A stretch of DNA of 6,880 bases from an uncultured Collinsella sp. (GTDB lineage: Bacteria > Actinomycetota > Coriobacteriia > Coriobacteriales > Coriobacteriaceae), in contig UQTD01000085.1 in assembly GCA_900543845.1 (NCBI GenBank), positions 1 to 6,880 of the forward strand, given 5' to 3'. Below, piece by piece: positions 1 through 5,628 of the stretch. A model generated the notes under the pieces. That model was not told where the DNA came from. It saw only the letters and a program-made list of their open reading frames with translations, and searched no databases. The position numbers and the translations under genes were made by a program. The first letter of the stretch is position 1. Each line of letters starts with the position of its first letter.

Positions 1-1
1 C

Positions 2-1405
2 GAGGACACGCCCGAGGACAAGGCCACGCTGCCGCGCCTGCGCGTGTCCGACATTGGCGAGGCGCGCCCCGAGCCACCGCTCGTTGTGGACACGACTGCG
101 CCCATCCCCTGCCTGCGCCACGGCATCCCCACCAACCGCCTGGCCTACGCCATGCAGTATTTCGACCTGAGCTGCGTCGCATTTGAGGACCTGCCCTACG
201 TGACGCTGCTCTGCCGCCTGCTCAAGCAGCTGCCCACGCGCGAGCACTCGGCCGAGGAGCTCGACAACTTGCTTGCCGGCAAGCTCGGCTTTTTGAGCTT
301 TACGACCGAGGTCATGACGCAGCCCGACGTGGACGGCGTGCGCCCCTACCTGCTGGTGAGCGCCGGCGCCCTGTCCGAAAAGATCGACGCGCTGGCAAGC
401 CTGCCGCGCGAGGTGTGGTCGAGCACGCTGTTGCTCGATGCCGACGCCGACCGCGTGCGCGACGTGCTCACGCAGATTCGCATTGGGCTTGAGCAGGGCT
501 TTATCAACAACGGACACTCGGCGGCGCTCGATCGCGCGATGAGTTACAGCTCGCCTTCGGCCGTAGTGCGCGAACAGCTTTCGGGCGTGGACTTCTATCT
601 GTTCCTGCGCGATCTGCTCGAGCACTTTGACGAGCGCCTAGACGGCCTGCGTGCCAAGCTTGCCGAGCTGGCGGAGCGCATCTTTGTGGCCGATGGCTGC
701 ATGGCGAGCTTTACCGGCAGCGATGAGGACTTTGACGCGTACTGGGCCGCTGCAGGCGACCTGGGGCTGGGCGCGGGCCATGGCACCGATGCCGGCCGCA
801 ACGCGCTCGTGGTGCCGACGCCGCGCGACCGCCACGAGGCCTTTGTCATCCCCAGCGACATCTGCTTTGCGGCAAGCGCGTGCGACCCGCGTCGTCTGGG
901 CATCGACGTGACGGGCGCCTGGGCGGTTGCCGCCAACGCGCTCTCCTACGACTACCTGTGGAACGAGATCCGCGTGAAGGGTGGTGCGTACGGTTGCGGA
1001 TTCCGCGCGGCCGGCGAGCGTCAGACGGCGTTCTACACCTACCGCGACCCGGCAATCGACCCCTCGATTGAGCGCGTGGCGCGCGCGGGCGAATGGCTCG
1101 GCAGCTTTGAGCCCGACGAGGCCGCCTTTGAGGGCTTTATCGTGAGCTGCGTGAGCGGTATGGACGCGCCGGTGAAGCCGTACGCGCTCACCAAGCGCCG
1201 CAACACGACCTACCTGGCCGGGCTCGATCCGCATGCACGCGAGGAGCGCCGCGCCCAGATGCTCGCCGCCACACCCGGTGAGCTTCGCTCGCTCGGCGCC
1301 GACGTGACGCGCATTGCGGCCGAGTCGCCAACCTGCGTCTTTGGCGGCCGAGACGTCATCGCCAAGAGCAACGCCGGCTTCAACGTCGTCGACCTGCTGG
1401 CCTAG
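2..1405 (+). CDS. M16C-family zinc metallopeptidase (presequence protease / PreP-like), C-terminal half, 5' truncated by window
   Basis: The reading frame is open from base 2 and ends with TAG at 1403-1405, so this is the 3' part (about 467 codons) of a gene that begins upstream. M16C enzymes such as PreP/Cym1 are about 970 residues long. They form a clam-shell of two halves that degrades unstructured peptides, with the HxxEH zinc site in the N-terminal half, which is not present here. The opening LPRLRVSDIGE resembles the linker after the M16C-associated domain. The diagnostic element is NEIRVKGGAYGCGFR (codons around 962-1006), the C-terminal Arg/Tyr motif that contacts substrate in M16 proteases; the Arg codon is at 971-973 and the Tyr is six residues later. 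No signal peptide can be assessed. A GTG at 44 could be mistaken for a start, but it has no ribosome binding site and the family-like sequence continues upstream of it. It converges with the zinc-ribbon gene. Family assignment is strong; substrate is unknown. Confidence 0.88.
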   Translation, partial: EDTPEDKATLPRLRVSDIGEARPEPPLVVDTTAPIPCLRHGIPTNRLAYAMQYFDLSCVAFEDLPYVTLLCRLLKQLPTREHSAEELDNLLAGKLGFLSFTTEVMTQPDVDGVRPYLLVSAGALSEKIDALASLPREVWSSTLLLDADADRVRDVLTQIRIGLEQGFINNGHSAALDRAMSYSSPSAVVREQLSGVDFYLFLRDLLEHFDERLDGLRAKLAELAERIFVADGCMASFTGSDEDFDAYWAAAGDLGLGAGHGTDAGRNALVVPTPRDRHEAFVIPSDICFAASACDPRRLGIDVTGAWAVAANALSYDYLWNEIRVKGGAYGCGFRAAGERQTAFYTYRDPAIDPSIERVARAGEWLGSFEPDEAAFEGFIVSCVSGMDAPVKPYALTKRRNTTYLAGLDPHAREERRAQMLAATPGELRSLGADVTRIAAESPTCVFGGRDVIAKSNAGFNVVDLLA

Positions 1406-1415
1406 CCACAGCTAA

Positions 1416-1459
1416 GCAAAACCACCACAAAGGGGACAGGCACCTTTGTGGTGGTTTGC
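1416..1459. terminator. Perfect 15-bp-stem hairpin between convergent genes; probable bidirectional terminator and repeat copy A
   Basis: Arms AAACCACCACAAAGG (1419-1433) and CCTTTGTGGTGGTTT (1443-1457) are exact reverse complements around a 9-nt loop, and GC/GC pairs extend the stem past a one-base bulge. It sits 10 nt after the peptidase stop and 10 nt before the zinc-ribbon gene's stop, where a terminator serving both strands is expected. The trailing T run is short (three on the plus strand, four on the minus), so termination strength is uncertain. The loop region contains GGGACAGG, which links it to the other hairpins in this window. Confidence 0.55.
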
Positions 1460-1469
1460 GAGTGGGCCG

Positions 1470-3128
1470 CTACTTGATAAACGGGTTCAGCCTGGCCCCT
1501 AACGGATCGAGCTTGTACATCCTTGCAAAGCATTCGCGACCATAATCGGAGTCGTTGCTCCAGCTACCCTGGTCGACGTCGTACTCTGCATCCAGACGAA
1601 TCCACTCCTCCGGCTTGTTCTTCTCGTGCTTGTTGCAGAAGTAGCGCTGGTACTCGACCTCGTGCTCAAACTCAAACTCGGCATCCGAACCGCGGCCGGC
1701 ATACTCGTCGACCGACGTCAGGTTGCCGTGGTCGTCGTAGTAAAACTCCGCATAGCCGCCGCGCTCTGAATCGATCCTGTCGAGCTTGCCGTCGTTGTAC
1801 GAATAATCCACCGCTGCATACGAGCTCAGCGAGCCGTAGTCGTTGCCGTGCGAGTCGTATGCCACAGGCGAGATACGCGAAATGTTGCCGTCCTTGTCAT
1901 ACTCGTAGCCCGCGGTAATCGTCCACATAGTTCCCACCGTGTCGCCCTGGCAGTCCAGCGTAAAGGACGTCACGCGATCCTTGTCGTATCCGTACGAATA
2001 CACGACCGTCCGAGGATTGGCCGGGCTGGTATCGGTGTTGGTCACCATGTTGCCGTTCTGATAAATATACGTGCTCGCGCTCTCGCCGTAACCCGCATGG
2101 GTCGTCTTGTTGATCAGGTTTCCATCCGCGTCGTAGGTAAACGTCGTGGTGCTCGACGAATCGCTCATGTCGGCATCGCAGTCGATGCGCGTGACGTTAC
2201 CGTCGGCGTCGTACGTAAACGTGTTGACGTTCTCGTAACCGCCCGCCAGATCTTCCTCAATCTCCGAAATGCGATGCGACTCATCGTGCTCGACGCTGTA
2301 GCTTACGCCGCCACCTTGCTTGACGGCAGATGTGAAGCCCGTGACGTAACCGTTCTCGTCACGCTCGATCTCGTAGATACCGCCGTACTGGTCCGATTTA
2401 TCGGTGCCTTCATAGGACATCGGCAGCCACAGTTCGTCGAGCTGCGTGTCCTTAACGCCGGTGATCTTCGTATCCTGCGGCAGTGCCAACGTGGCGAGCT
2501 TCTTTTTACCCGAAAGATCGACGCTTTTGAGCTCCCCGGCATTTGAAAGGTCGAGCTTCTCGATGTTGTCGCAGCCGTCCAGGTTAACGACGGTGACGTT
2601 GCTCGCCGAGTTAAGCTCGACGGTCTTAAGGTCGCCGCAACCCGAGAGGTCCAGGTTGACGAGTTTGTCCCCACCGTATTCCACACTGGTAACGTTGGGG
2701 AACACCTTGCCCAGACCCTGCGTTGACGTAACGCCGTCCAGCTCGATCGACGTCACCGCCTTGGCCTCGTCGCGCGAGATGCGGCCGTCACCGTTAGTGT
2801 CGTACTTGGTCGAGACAAGCGCACGCATGCCGCTGTCCGGGAAGGTCTTCTCGTCGATTGGGGTGGTCGCGACCTGGGTGAAGTAGAACAGCGCTCCCCC
2901 GCCGACACCCGCCGCCACGGCAAGCACCGCGGCGAGAGCGATGAGGGGCCTCTTGGAACGTTTGCGCCGCACGGGCTGCTGCGCGGGCATGTATTGCTGA
3001 GGAGCGGATGCGGCGGCAGGCTGGGGTTGCTGCGTGGCCGCGACCTGGTCGGGTGCTACGGGCGCGCCGCATACGGGGCAAAAGAGGGCGTCGTCGACAA
3101 GCGGCGTGCCACACGAGCGACAAAACAT
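1470..3128 (-). CDS. Membrane-anchored zinc-ribbon protein with EF-hand loop, 11-residue leucine-rich repeats and YD/RHS-like repeats
   Basis: This is a 552-residue protein of unknown function with clear modular structure. Residues 1-21 form a zinc ribbon with cysteines at 3, 6, 17 and 20 (CRSC, CPVC). Residues 22-53 are a Pro/Gln/Ala-rich linker, followed by basic RRKRSKR (54-60) and one hydrophobic helix (about 61-83). That predicts a cytoplasmic ribbon and an external C-terminal part. Residues 110-121 are a canonical EF-hand loop (DTNGDGRISRDE). Residues 156-221 hold six 11-residue leucine-rich units (LxxLDLSGCxx type). From about 251 to 476 come about nine YD-type repeats such as FTYDADGNVTRI and YEYDKDGNISRI. 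The last 75 residues are unrepeated. The ATG at 3128 is chosen because AAAGGAG (3135-3141) lies 6 nt upstream; an in-frame ATG at 3200 would add 24 residues before the ribbon with no such site. A role in surface binding or envelope sensing is only inferred. Confidence 0.85.
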   Translation of the reverse strand: MFCRSCGTPLVDDALFCPVCGAPVAPDQVAATQQPQPAAASAPQQYMPAQQPVRRKRSKRPLIALAAVLAVAAGVGGGALFYFTQVATTPIDEKTFPDSGMRALVSTKYDTNGDGRISRDEAKAVTSIELDGVTSTQGLGKVFPNVTSVEYGGDKLVNLDLSGCGDLKTVELNSASNVTVVNLDGCDNIEKLDLSNAGELKSVDLSGKKKLATLALPQDTKITGVKDTQLDELWLPMSYEGTDKSDQYGGIYEIERDENGYVTGFTSAVKQGGGVSYSVEHDESHRISEIEEDLAGGYENVNTFTYDADGNVTRIDCDADMSDSSSTTTFTYDADGNLINKTTHAGYGESASTYIYQNGNMVTNTDTSPANPRTVVYSYGYDKDRVTSFTLDCQGDTVGTMWTITAGYEYDKDGNISRISPVAYDSHGNDYGSLSSYAAVDYSYNDGKLDRIDSERGGYAEFYYDDHGNLTSVDEYAGRGSDAEFEFEHEVEYQRYFCNKHEKNKPEEWIRLDAEYDVDQGSWSNDSDYGRECFARMYKLDPLGARLNPFIK

Positions 3129-3134
3129 GGCGGG

Positions 3135-3141
3135 CTCCTTT
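3135..3141 (-). promoter_or_regulatory. Ribosome binding site fixing the start of the zinc-ribbon gene
   Basis: On the minus strand this reads AAAGGAG, 6 nt before the ATG at 3128. It places the zinc ribbon at the extreme N-terminus and argues against the longer in-frame start at 3200. Confidence 0.8.
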
Positions 3142-3187
3142 CGGTTCATTCCTTCCACCATGAAGGTAAACCCAAAAATGCAGCCCT

Positions 3188-3199
3188 TGTTGCGCAACA
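3188..3199. promoter_or_regulatory. Perfect 12-bp palindrome upstream of the zinc-ribbon gene (possible operator)
   Basis: TGTTGCGCAACA is its own reverse complement and lies about 60 bp upstream of the zinc-ribbon start codon, immediately beside repeat copy B. The size and position suit a dimeric repressor site. No matching regulator can be named, and no confident -35/-10 pair was seen with it. Confidence 0.3.
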
Positions 3200-3204
3200 T
3201 TCAG

Positions 3205-3253
3205 CCCAAACCACCGCAAAGAGGCGCAGTTCACAGGTGCCTTTGTGTTGGTT
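3205..3253. repeat. Hairpin repeat copy B, left flank of the hicAB cassette
   Basis: The first 33 bases (3205-3237) match repeat copy C (3950-3981) with two mismatches and one gap, including the exact 15-mer GGCGCAGTTCACAGG. The outer arms, AACCACCGCAAAG and CTTTGTGTTGGTT, pair imperfectly to give a hairpin like copy A. It lies between the divergent zinc-ribbon gene and hicA, and its right edge abuts the first LexA-like dyad. Confidence 0.7.
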
Positions 3254-3286
3254 CGAACACTTGTTCTATACGTACACATGTTCTAT
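3253..3286. promoter_or_regulatory. Tandem 17-bp dyads resembling LexA/SOS boxes upstream of hicAB
   Basis: The first unit, TCGAAC-ACTT-GTTCTA (3253-3268), matches the actinobacterial/mycobacterial SOS-box form TCGAAC-N4-GTTCGA at 11 of 12 defined positions. The second, ACGTAC-ACAT-GTTCTA (3270-3285), follows exactly 17 bp later; the two 17-bp units agree at 14 positions. They overlap the predicted -35 and spacer of the hicAB promoter, the right place for repression. The dyads are seen directly; LexA as the binder is an inference, and another dimeric repressor is possible. Confidence 0.45.
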
Positions 3287-3289
3287 AGT
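3261..3289 (+). promoter_or_regulatory. Predicted sigma70-type promoter for hicAB
   Basis: TTGTTC (3261-3266) and TATAGT (3284-3289) are separated by 17 bp. The -10 matches consensus at five of six positions and the -35 at three of six. Transcription would begin near 3296, giving a leader of about 54 nt that includes the palindrome at 3315-3335. A weaker alternative pair, TTGCAT (3298-3303) and TAGGAT (3321-3326), also has 17-bp spacing. Confidence 0.5.
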
Positions 3290-3314
3290 AGGGATGCTTG
3301 CATCGGACTGAAAT

Positions 3315-3335
3315 TGCAACTAGGATATAGTTGCA
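3315..3335. promoter_or_regulatory. Inverted repeat before hicA, candidate HicB operator or leader hairpin
   Basis: Arms TGCAACTA and TAGTTGCA are perfect reverse complements around GGATA, and end 14 nt before the hicA start codon. HicB antitoxins with C-terminal DNA-binding domains autoregulate by binding palindromes near their own promoter, so this is the best operator candidate here. As RNA it would form a small hairpin just upstream of the weak GAGG site at 3342-3345 and could instead reduce hicA translation. Confidence 0.5.
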
Positions 3336-3349
3336 GAATGTGAGGCGGG

Positions 3350-3613
3350 ATGACGCGGACCGATAAACTCATCGCCCAACTGCTTAGCTGCCCTTCGACG
3401 TATCGGTATGCCGATTTTTTAAAAGTCGTGGCTTCATATGGCTTTGAAATGGACAACAAAGGCAAGACATCCGGATCGCGCGTTCGCTTCTACAGGCCAT
3501 CAGATGGCAGGATGTTCGTAATGCACGCGCCACATCCATCTGACGAATTGACAGCGGGGACCATTCGAAACATCGTTCGATTTCTGCAAGATGTCGGAGG
3601 TAGTCATGAGTAA
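3350..3613 (+). CDS. hicA: Type II toxin-antitoxin system HicA family toxin (mRNA interferase)
   Basis: This 87-residue protein is typical of HicA, a small double-stranded-RNA-binding-fold ribonuclease that cleaves mRNA and arrests growth until neutralised by HicB. Visible family features are the N-terminal helix (DKLIAQLLSCPSTYRYADFLKVV), the GF turn at 31-32, GKTSGSRVRF (38-47), the H-x-P-H-P element HAPHP (59-63), and the C-terminal helix TIRNIVRFL. It belongs to the subgroup with GSR rather than the GSxH catalytic motif, so His59 or His62 is the likely functional histidine. The ATG at 3350 follows a weak GAGG site only 4 nt away; the ATG at 3338 is followed at once by TGA. The stop overlaps hicB by 8 nt, so the pair is one translationally coupled operon. 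The gene is about 50% G+C by hand count over 3361-3600, well below most of the window, suggesting acquisition. Confidence 0.9.
   Translation: MTRTDKLIAQLLSCPSTYRYADFLKVVASYGFEMDNKGKTSGSRVRFYRPSDGRMFVMHAPHPSDELTAGTIRNIVRFLQDVGGSHE
3596..3601 (+). promoter_or_regulatory. Ribosome binding site of hicB, inside the hicA coding end
   Basis: GGAGGT lies 4 nt before the ATG at 3606 and within the last codons of hicA. It is much stronger than the hicA site, consistent with the antitoxin being made in excess. It also rules out the upstream in-frame ATG at 3591. Confidence 0.75.
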
Positions 3614-3935
3614 CGTTTTGGCATACAAGGGCTATTTCGCCCCAGTCGAGTTCGATGCCGAACAGCATGTGCTAACAGGTATGGTCACCGGCATTAGGGA
3701 CGCAATCGTATTTGAAGGCTCCACGGCTGAAGAAGTGGAGCAATGCTTCCACGACGCCGTCGACGATTACCTTGAGTTTTGCGCCGAGAAGGGCAAGGAG
3801 CCCGAGCGGGCTTTTAAGGGCTCGTTCAACGTAAGAACGGGCTCTGAGCTCCACAAGCAAGCAGCGCTGGCAGCGGCAAAGAAGGGTGAGTCACTCAATA
3901 AGTTTGTGACTGAGGCGATCGCTGCGGCGTTATAG
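3606..3935 (+). CDS. hicB: Type II toxin-antitoxin system HicB family antitoxin with C-terminal ribbon-helix-helix domain
   Basis: This 109-residue protein is the antitoxin partner of the preceding HicA. Residues about 5-60 form the HicB partial RNase H-like domain (YKGYFAPVEFD, then GMVTGIRDAIVFEGSTAEEV, then DAVDDYLEFC) that occludes the toxin. Residues about 72-109 (GSFNVRTGSELHKQAA through SLNKFVTEAI) are an Arc/MetJ-type ribbon-helix-helix DNA-binding segment, expected to bind the operon's own operator. The toxin-first order and 8-nt overlap with hicA are usual for hicAB. The length is normal for the longer, DNA-binding class of HicB, and no key region is missing. The stop at 3933-3935 is followed within 15 nt by repeat copy C, which could act as a weak terminator. 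Confidence 0.92.
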   Translation: MSNVLAYKGYFAPVEFDAEQHVLTGMVTGIRDAIVFEGSTAEEVEQCFHDAVDDYLEFCAEKGKEPERAFKGSFNVRTGSELHKQAALAAAKKGESLNKFVTEAIAAAL

Positions 3936-3949
3936 CATTAACGCACAGG

Positions 3950-3999
3950 CCCAAACAACCACAAAGGGCGCAGTTCACAGGCATATTTGCGGTGACTTT
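3950..3999. repeat. Hairpin repeat copy C, right flank of the hicAB cassette
   Basis: Bases 3950-3981 match copy B (3205-3237) in the same orientation, with two mismatches and one gap. The potential stem, from CAACCACAAAG to TATTTGCGGTG, is more decayed than in copies A and B. It starts 14 nt after the hicB stop. Together with copy B it brackets a 745-bp unit containing the whole hicAB operon and its control region. Confidence 0.7.
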
Positions 4000-4026
4000 A
4001 CTGCCCATATCGCGTTTGCCCAGATA

Positions 4027-4065
4027 AAACCTGCCAAAATAAACCTGTCCCTTTTTGGCAGGTTT
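4027..4065. repeat. Hairpin repeat copy D, inverted relative to copies A-C, directly upstream of the cyclo-ligase gene
   Basis: Arms AAACCTGCCAAAA (4027-4039) and TTTTGGCAGGTTT (4053-4065) are perfect 13-bp complements with a 13-nt loop. The loop contains CCTGTCCC, the reverse complement of the GGGACAGG in copy A, although the stem sequence is different. It ends one base before the GGGAG that probably serves as the ribosome binding site of the next gene, so it may influence translation or terminate transcription coming from hicAB. Confidence 0.65.
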
Positions 4066-4081
4066 GGGAGATGAGACTGGG

Positions 4082-4678
4082 ATGGATAAGGCTGAGTTGC
4101 GGCGGGCGGTGATTGCCCGGCGCAATGCTATTGATTTGGATGTGCGGGCGGCGAAGTCTGCTGTTGTATGCGCGCGGCTTGTTGAGCTGCTGGATCGCTT
4201 GGATGCCGCGGCGCCGCGCACCGTTGCCGTCTATGCCGCCATGGGTTCCGAGGTCGACCCCGCCGCGTTTGCCGCTGCGGCCGCCAAACGCGGCTGGCGC
4301 GTGGCCTATCCGTGCATGTTCTCGGCAACAGACGCCATGGCTTGTGGCCAGCGCATGTGCATGCGGGCAGTCTCTGCCGGCGATGCATCCGAGGCCCCGT
4401 TTATCGCCCACCCCACGCGGGCCTTCGCAGCCACGGACGTCGACAGCGACCACTTCCCCATCGTGCCCGCCGCCGAGCTCGACATGGTTGTCGTGCCGCT
4501 CGTGGCTTTCGACCGCACCGGCGCGCGCCTGGGCTACGGCGGCGGCTGCTATGACCGCTACCTGCCCACGCTCTCGCCCGCATGCCAAATCATCGGCATC
4601 GCCTTTGACGAGCAGCGTGTCGACCACATCCCCACCGATGCCCACGACCTGCCACTGCCCAGCATCGTCAGCGCCTAA
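4082..4678 (+). CDS. 5-formyltetrahydrofolate cyclo-ligase (methenyltetrahydrofolate synthetase)
   Basis: This cytoplasmic enzyme converts 5-formyltetrahydrofolate and ATP to 5,10-methenyltetrahydrofolate, returning a storage folate to the one-carbon pool (EC 6.3.3.2). The protein is 198 residues, the usual family length. It has an N-terminal helix rich in Lys/Arg (MDKAELRRAVIARR), the strand VAVYAAMGSEVDP (48-60), and the signature DMVVVPLVAFD followed by RLGYGGGCYDRYLP (134-162) for nucleotide and substrate binding. The typical ending IPTDAHDLPLPSIVSA is also present. The start at 4082 is preferred because the preceding hairpin (4027-4065) occupies the codons of a longer TTG start at 4055; GGGAG (4066-4070) lies 11 nt upstream. 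It converges with metA, 23 bp away, with no obvious terminator hairpin between them. Assignment is secure. Confidence 0.93.
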   Translation: MDKAELRRAVIARRNAIDLDVRAAKSAVVCARLVELLDRLDAAAPRTVAVYAAMGSEVDPAAFAAAAAKRGWRVAYPCMFSATDAMACGQRMCMRAVSAGDASEAPFIAHPTRAFAATDVDSDHFPIVPAAELDMVVVPLVAFDRTGARLGYGGGCYDRYLPTLSPACQIIGIAFDEQRVDHIPTDAHDLPLPSIVSA

Positions 4679-4701
4679 ATGCCAGCGTACCTCCCGGCAG
4701 C

Positions 4702-5628
4702 CTAGTGCTCCTCGCCGGCGCGGGCTAGGTCGTAGGGCGTGGTCTGGTAGACGTAGTAGTTGAGCCAGTTGGTGTAGAGCAACTGAGCCTGGCTGCGCCA
4801 GACGTTGCGCGGCTCGGCGGTGGGGTCGTCACCTGGGAAGTAATGCGCCGGCACCTGGGGGTTGAGCCCGCGCTTCACGTCGCGCTCGTACTCCAGGCGC
4901 AACGTGTCGGTGTCGTACTCGGGATGGCCAAAGACAAAGAAGCGGCGGCTGTCGGTCGACTTGACGATGTACAGACCAACCTCGTCGGACACGGCCACGA
5001 CCTCAAGCTGCGGCTCGGCCTCCACGTCCTCGCGGCGTACATCGGTGTTGCGCGAATGCACGGCATAGAAACGGTCGTCAAAGCCGCGAACCAGCGGGCT
5101 TTGCGGCTTCACCAGATAATGCTCAAAGACGCCGCTCGCCTTTGCCGGCAGGTCGTGCTTCTGAATACCGTAGTGGTGATACAGGCCCGCCTGCGCCCCC
5201 CAACAAATGTGCAGCGTAGAGTGCACGTGCGTGGTGGACCAATCCATGATCTGGCAGAGCTCGGGCCAGTAGTCGACCTCCTCGAACGGCATCTGCTCCA
5301 CCGGCGCGCCCGTGATAATCAGGCCGTCGTAGTGGATATCGCGGATGTCGTCGAACGTGCGGTAGAACGTCTCCAGGTGGCCGGCGCTTACGTGCGTGGC
5401 CTCGTGCGTCTTGGTGTGCAGCAGGTCCACCTCCACCTGCAGCGGCGTATTGGAGAGCTTGCGCATGATTTGCGTCTCGGTGGCGATCTTGGTGGGCATG
5501 AGGTTGAGGATGAGCACGCGCAGCGGACGGATGTCCTGGTGCAACGCGCGGTACTCGGTCATGACAAAGATGTTCTCGCTCTCGAGCTGCGCGGCGGCAG
5601 GGAGGGCGTCGGGGATGCGAATGGGCAT
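4702..5628 (-). CDS. metA: Homoserine O-acyltransferase MetA; Glu111 predicts acetyl-CoA specificity (homoserine O-acetyltransferase)
   Basis: MetA activates the hydroxyl of L-homoserine, the first committed step of methionine synthesis. The 308-residue protein is full length and its numbering follows characterised MetA proteins: catalytic Cys142 in HICWGAQAG, His235 and Glu237 in FGHPEYD, Lys47 in MPTKIATE and Arg249 in EYERD. Residue 111 is Glu ([10 protein letters not shown]); in this family Glu at 111 goes with acetyl-CoA use and Gly with succinyl-CoA, as in E. coli. The likely product is therefore O-acetylhomoserine, although such genes are commonly labelled succinyltransferase. The start is fixed by AAGGAG (5634-5639) 5 nt upstream of the ATG. 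It is divergent from the dehydrogenase gene across 212 bp, where I recognise no SAM riboswitch. It is not in an operon with other methionine genes inside this window. Confidence 0.95.
   Translation of the reverse strand: MPIRIPDALPAAAQLESENIFVMTEYRALHQDIRPLRVLILNLMPTKIATETQIMRKLSNTPLQVEVDLLHTKTHEATHVSAGHLETFYRTFDDIRDIHYDGLIITGAPVEQMPFEEVDYWPELCQIMDWSTTHVHSTLHICWGAQAGLYHHYGIQKHDLPAKASGVFEHYLVKPQSPLVRGFDDRFYAVHSRNTDVRREDVEAEPQLEVVAVSDEVGLYIVKSTDSRRFFVFGHPEYDTDTLRLEYERDVKRGLNPQVPAHYFPGDDPTAEPRNVWRSQAQLLYTNWLNYYVYQTTPYDLARAGEEH

Noticed and set aside
1470..1700. RHS-type polymorphic toxin C-terminus on the YD-repeat protein
   Set aside because: There is no RHS core motif, no recognisable toxin domain and no small immunity gene next to it.
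3129..3200. Longer start (ATG at 3200) for the zinc-ribbon protein
   Set aside because: It would add 24 residues before a zinc ribbon that normally starts the protein, and the strong AAAGGAG precedes the ATG at 3128.
3591..3605. ATG at 3591 as the hicB start
   Set aside because: GGAGGT at 3596-3601 is correctly spaced for 3606 and lies inside the would-be longer coding sequence.
3998..4645. Minus-strand open frame opposite the cyclo-ligase gene
   Set aside because: It runs through hairpin D and lies antisense to a secure gene; its sequence is biased and unrecognisable.
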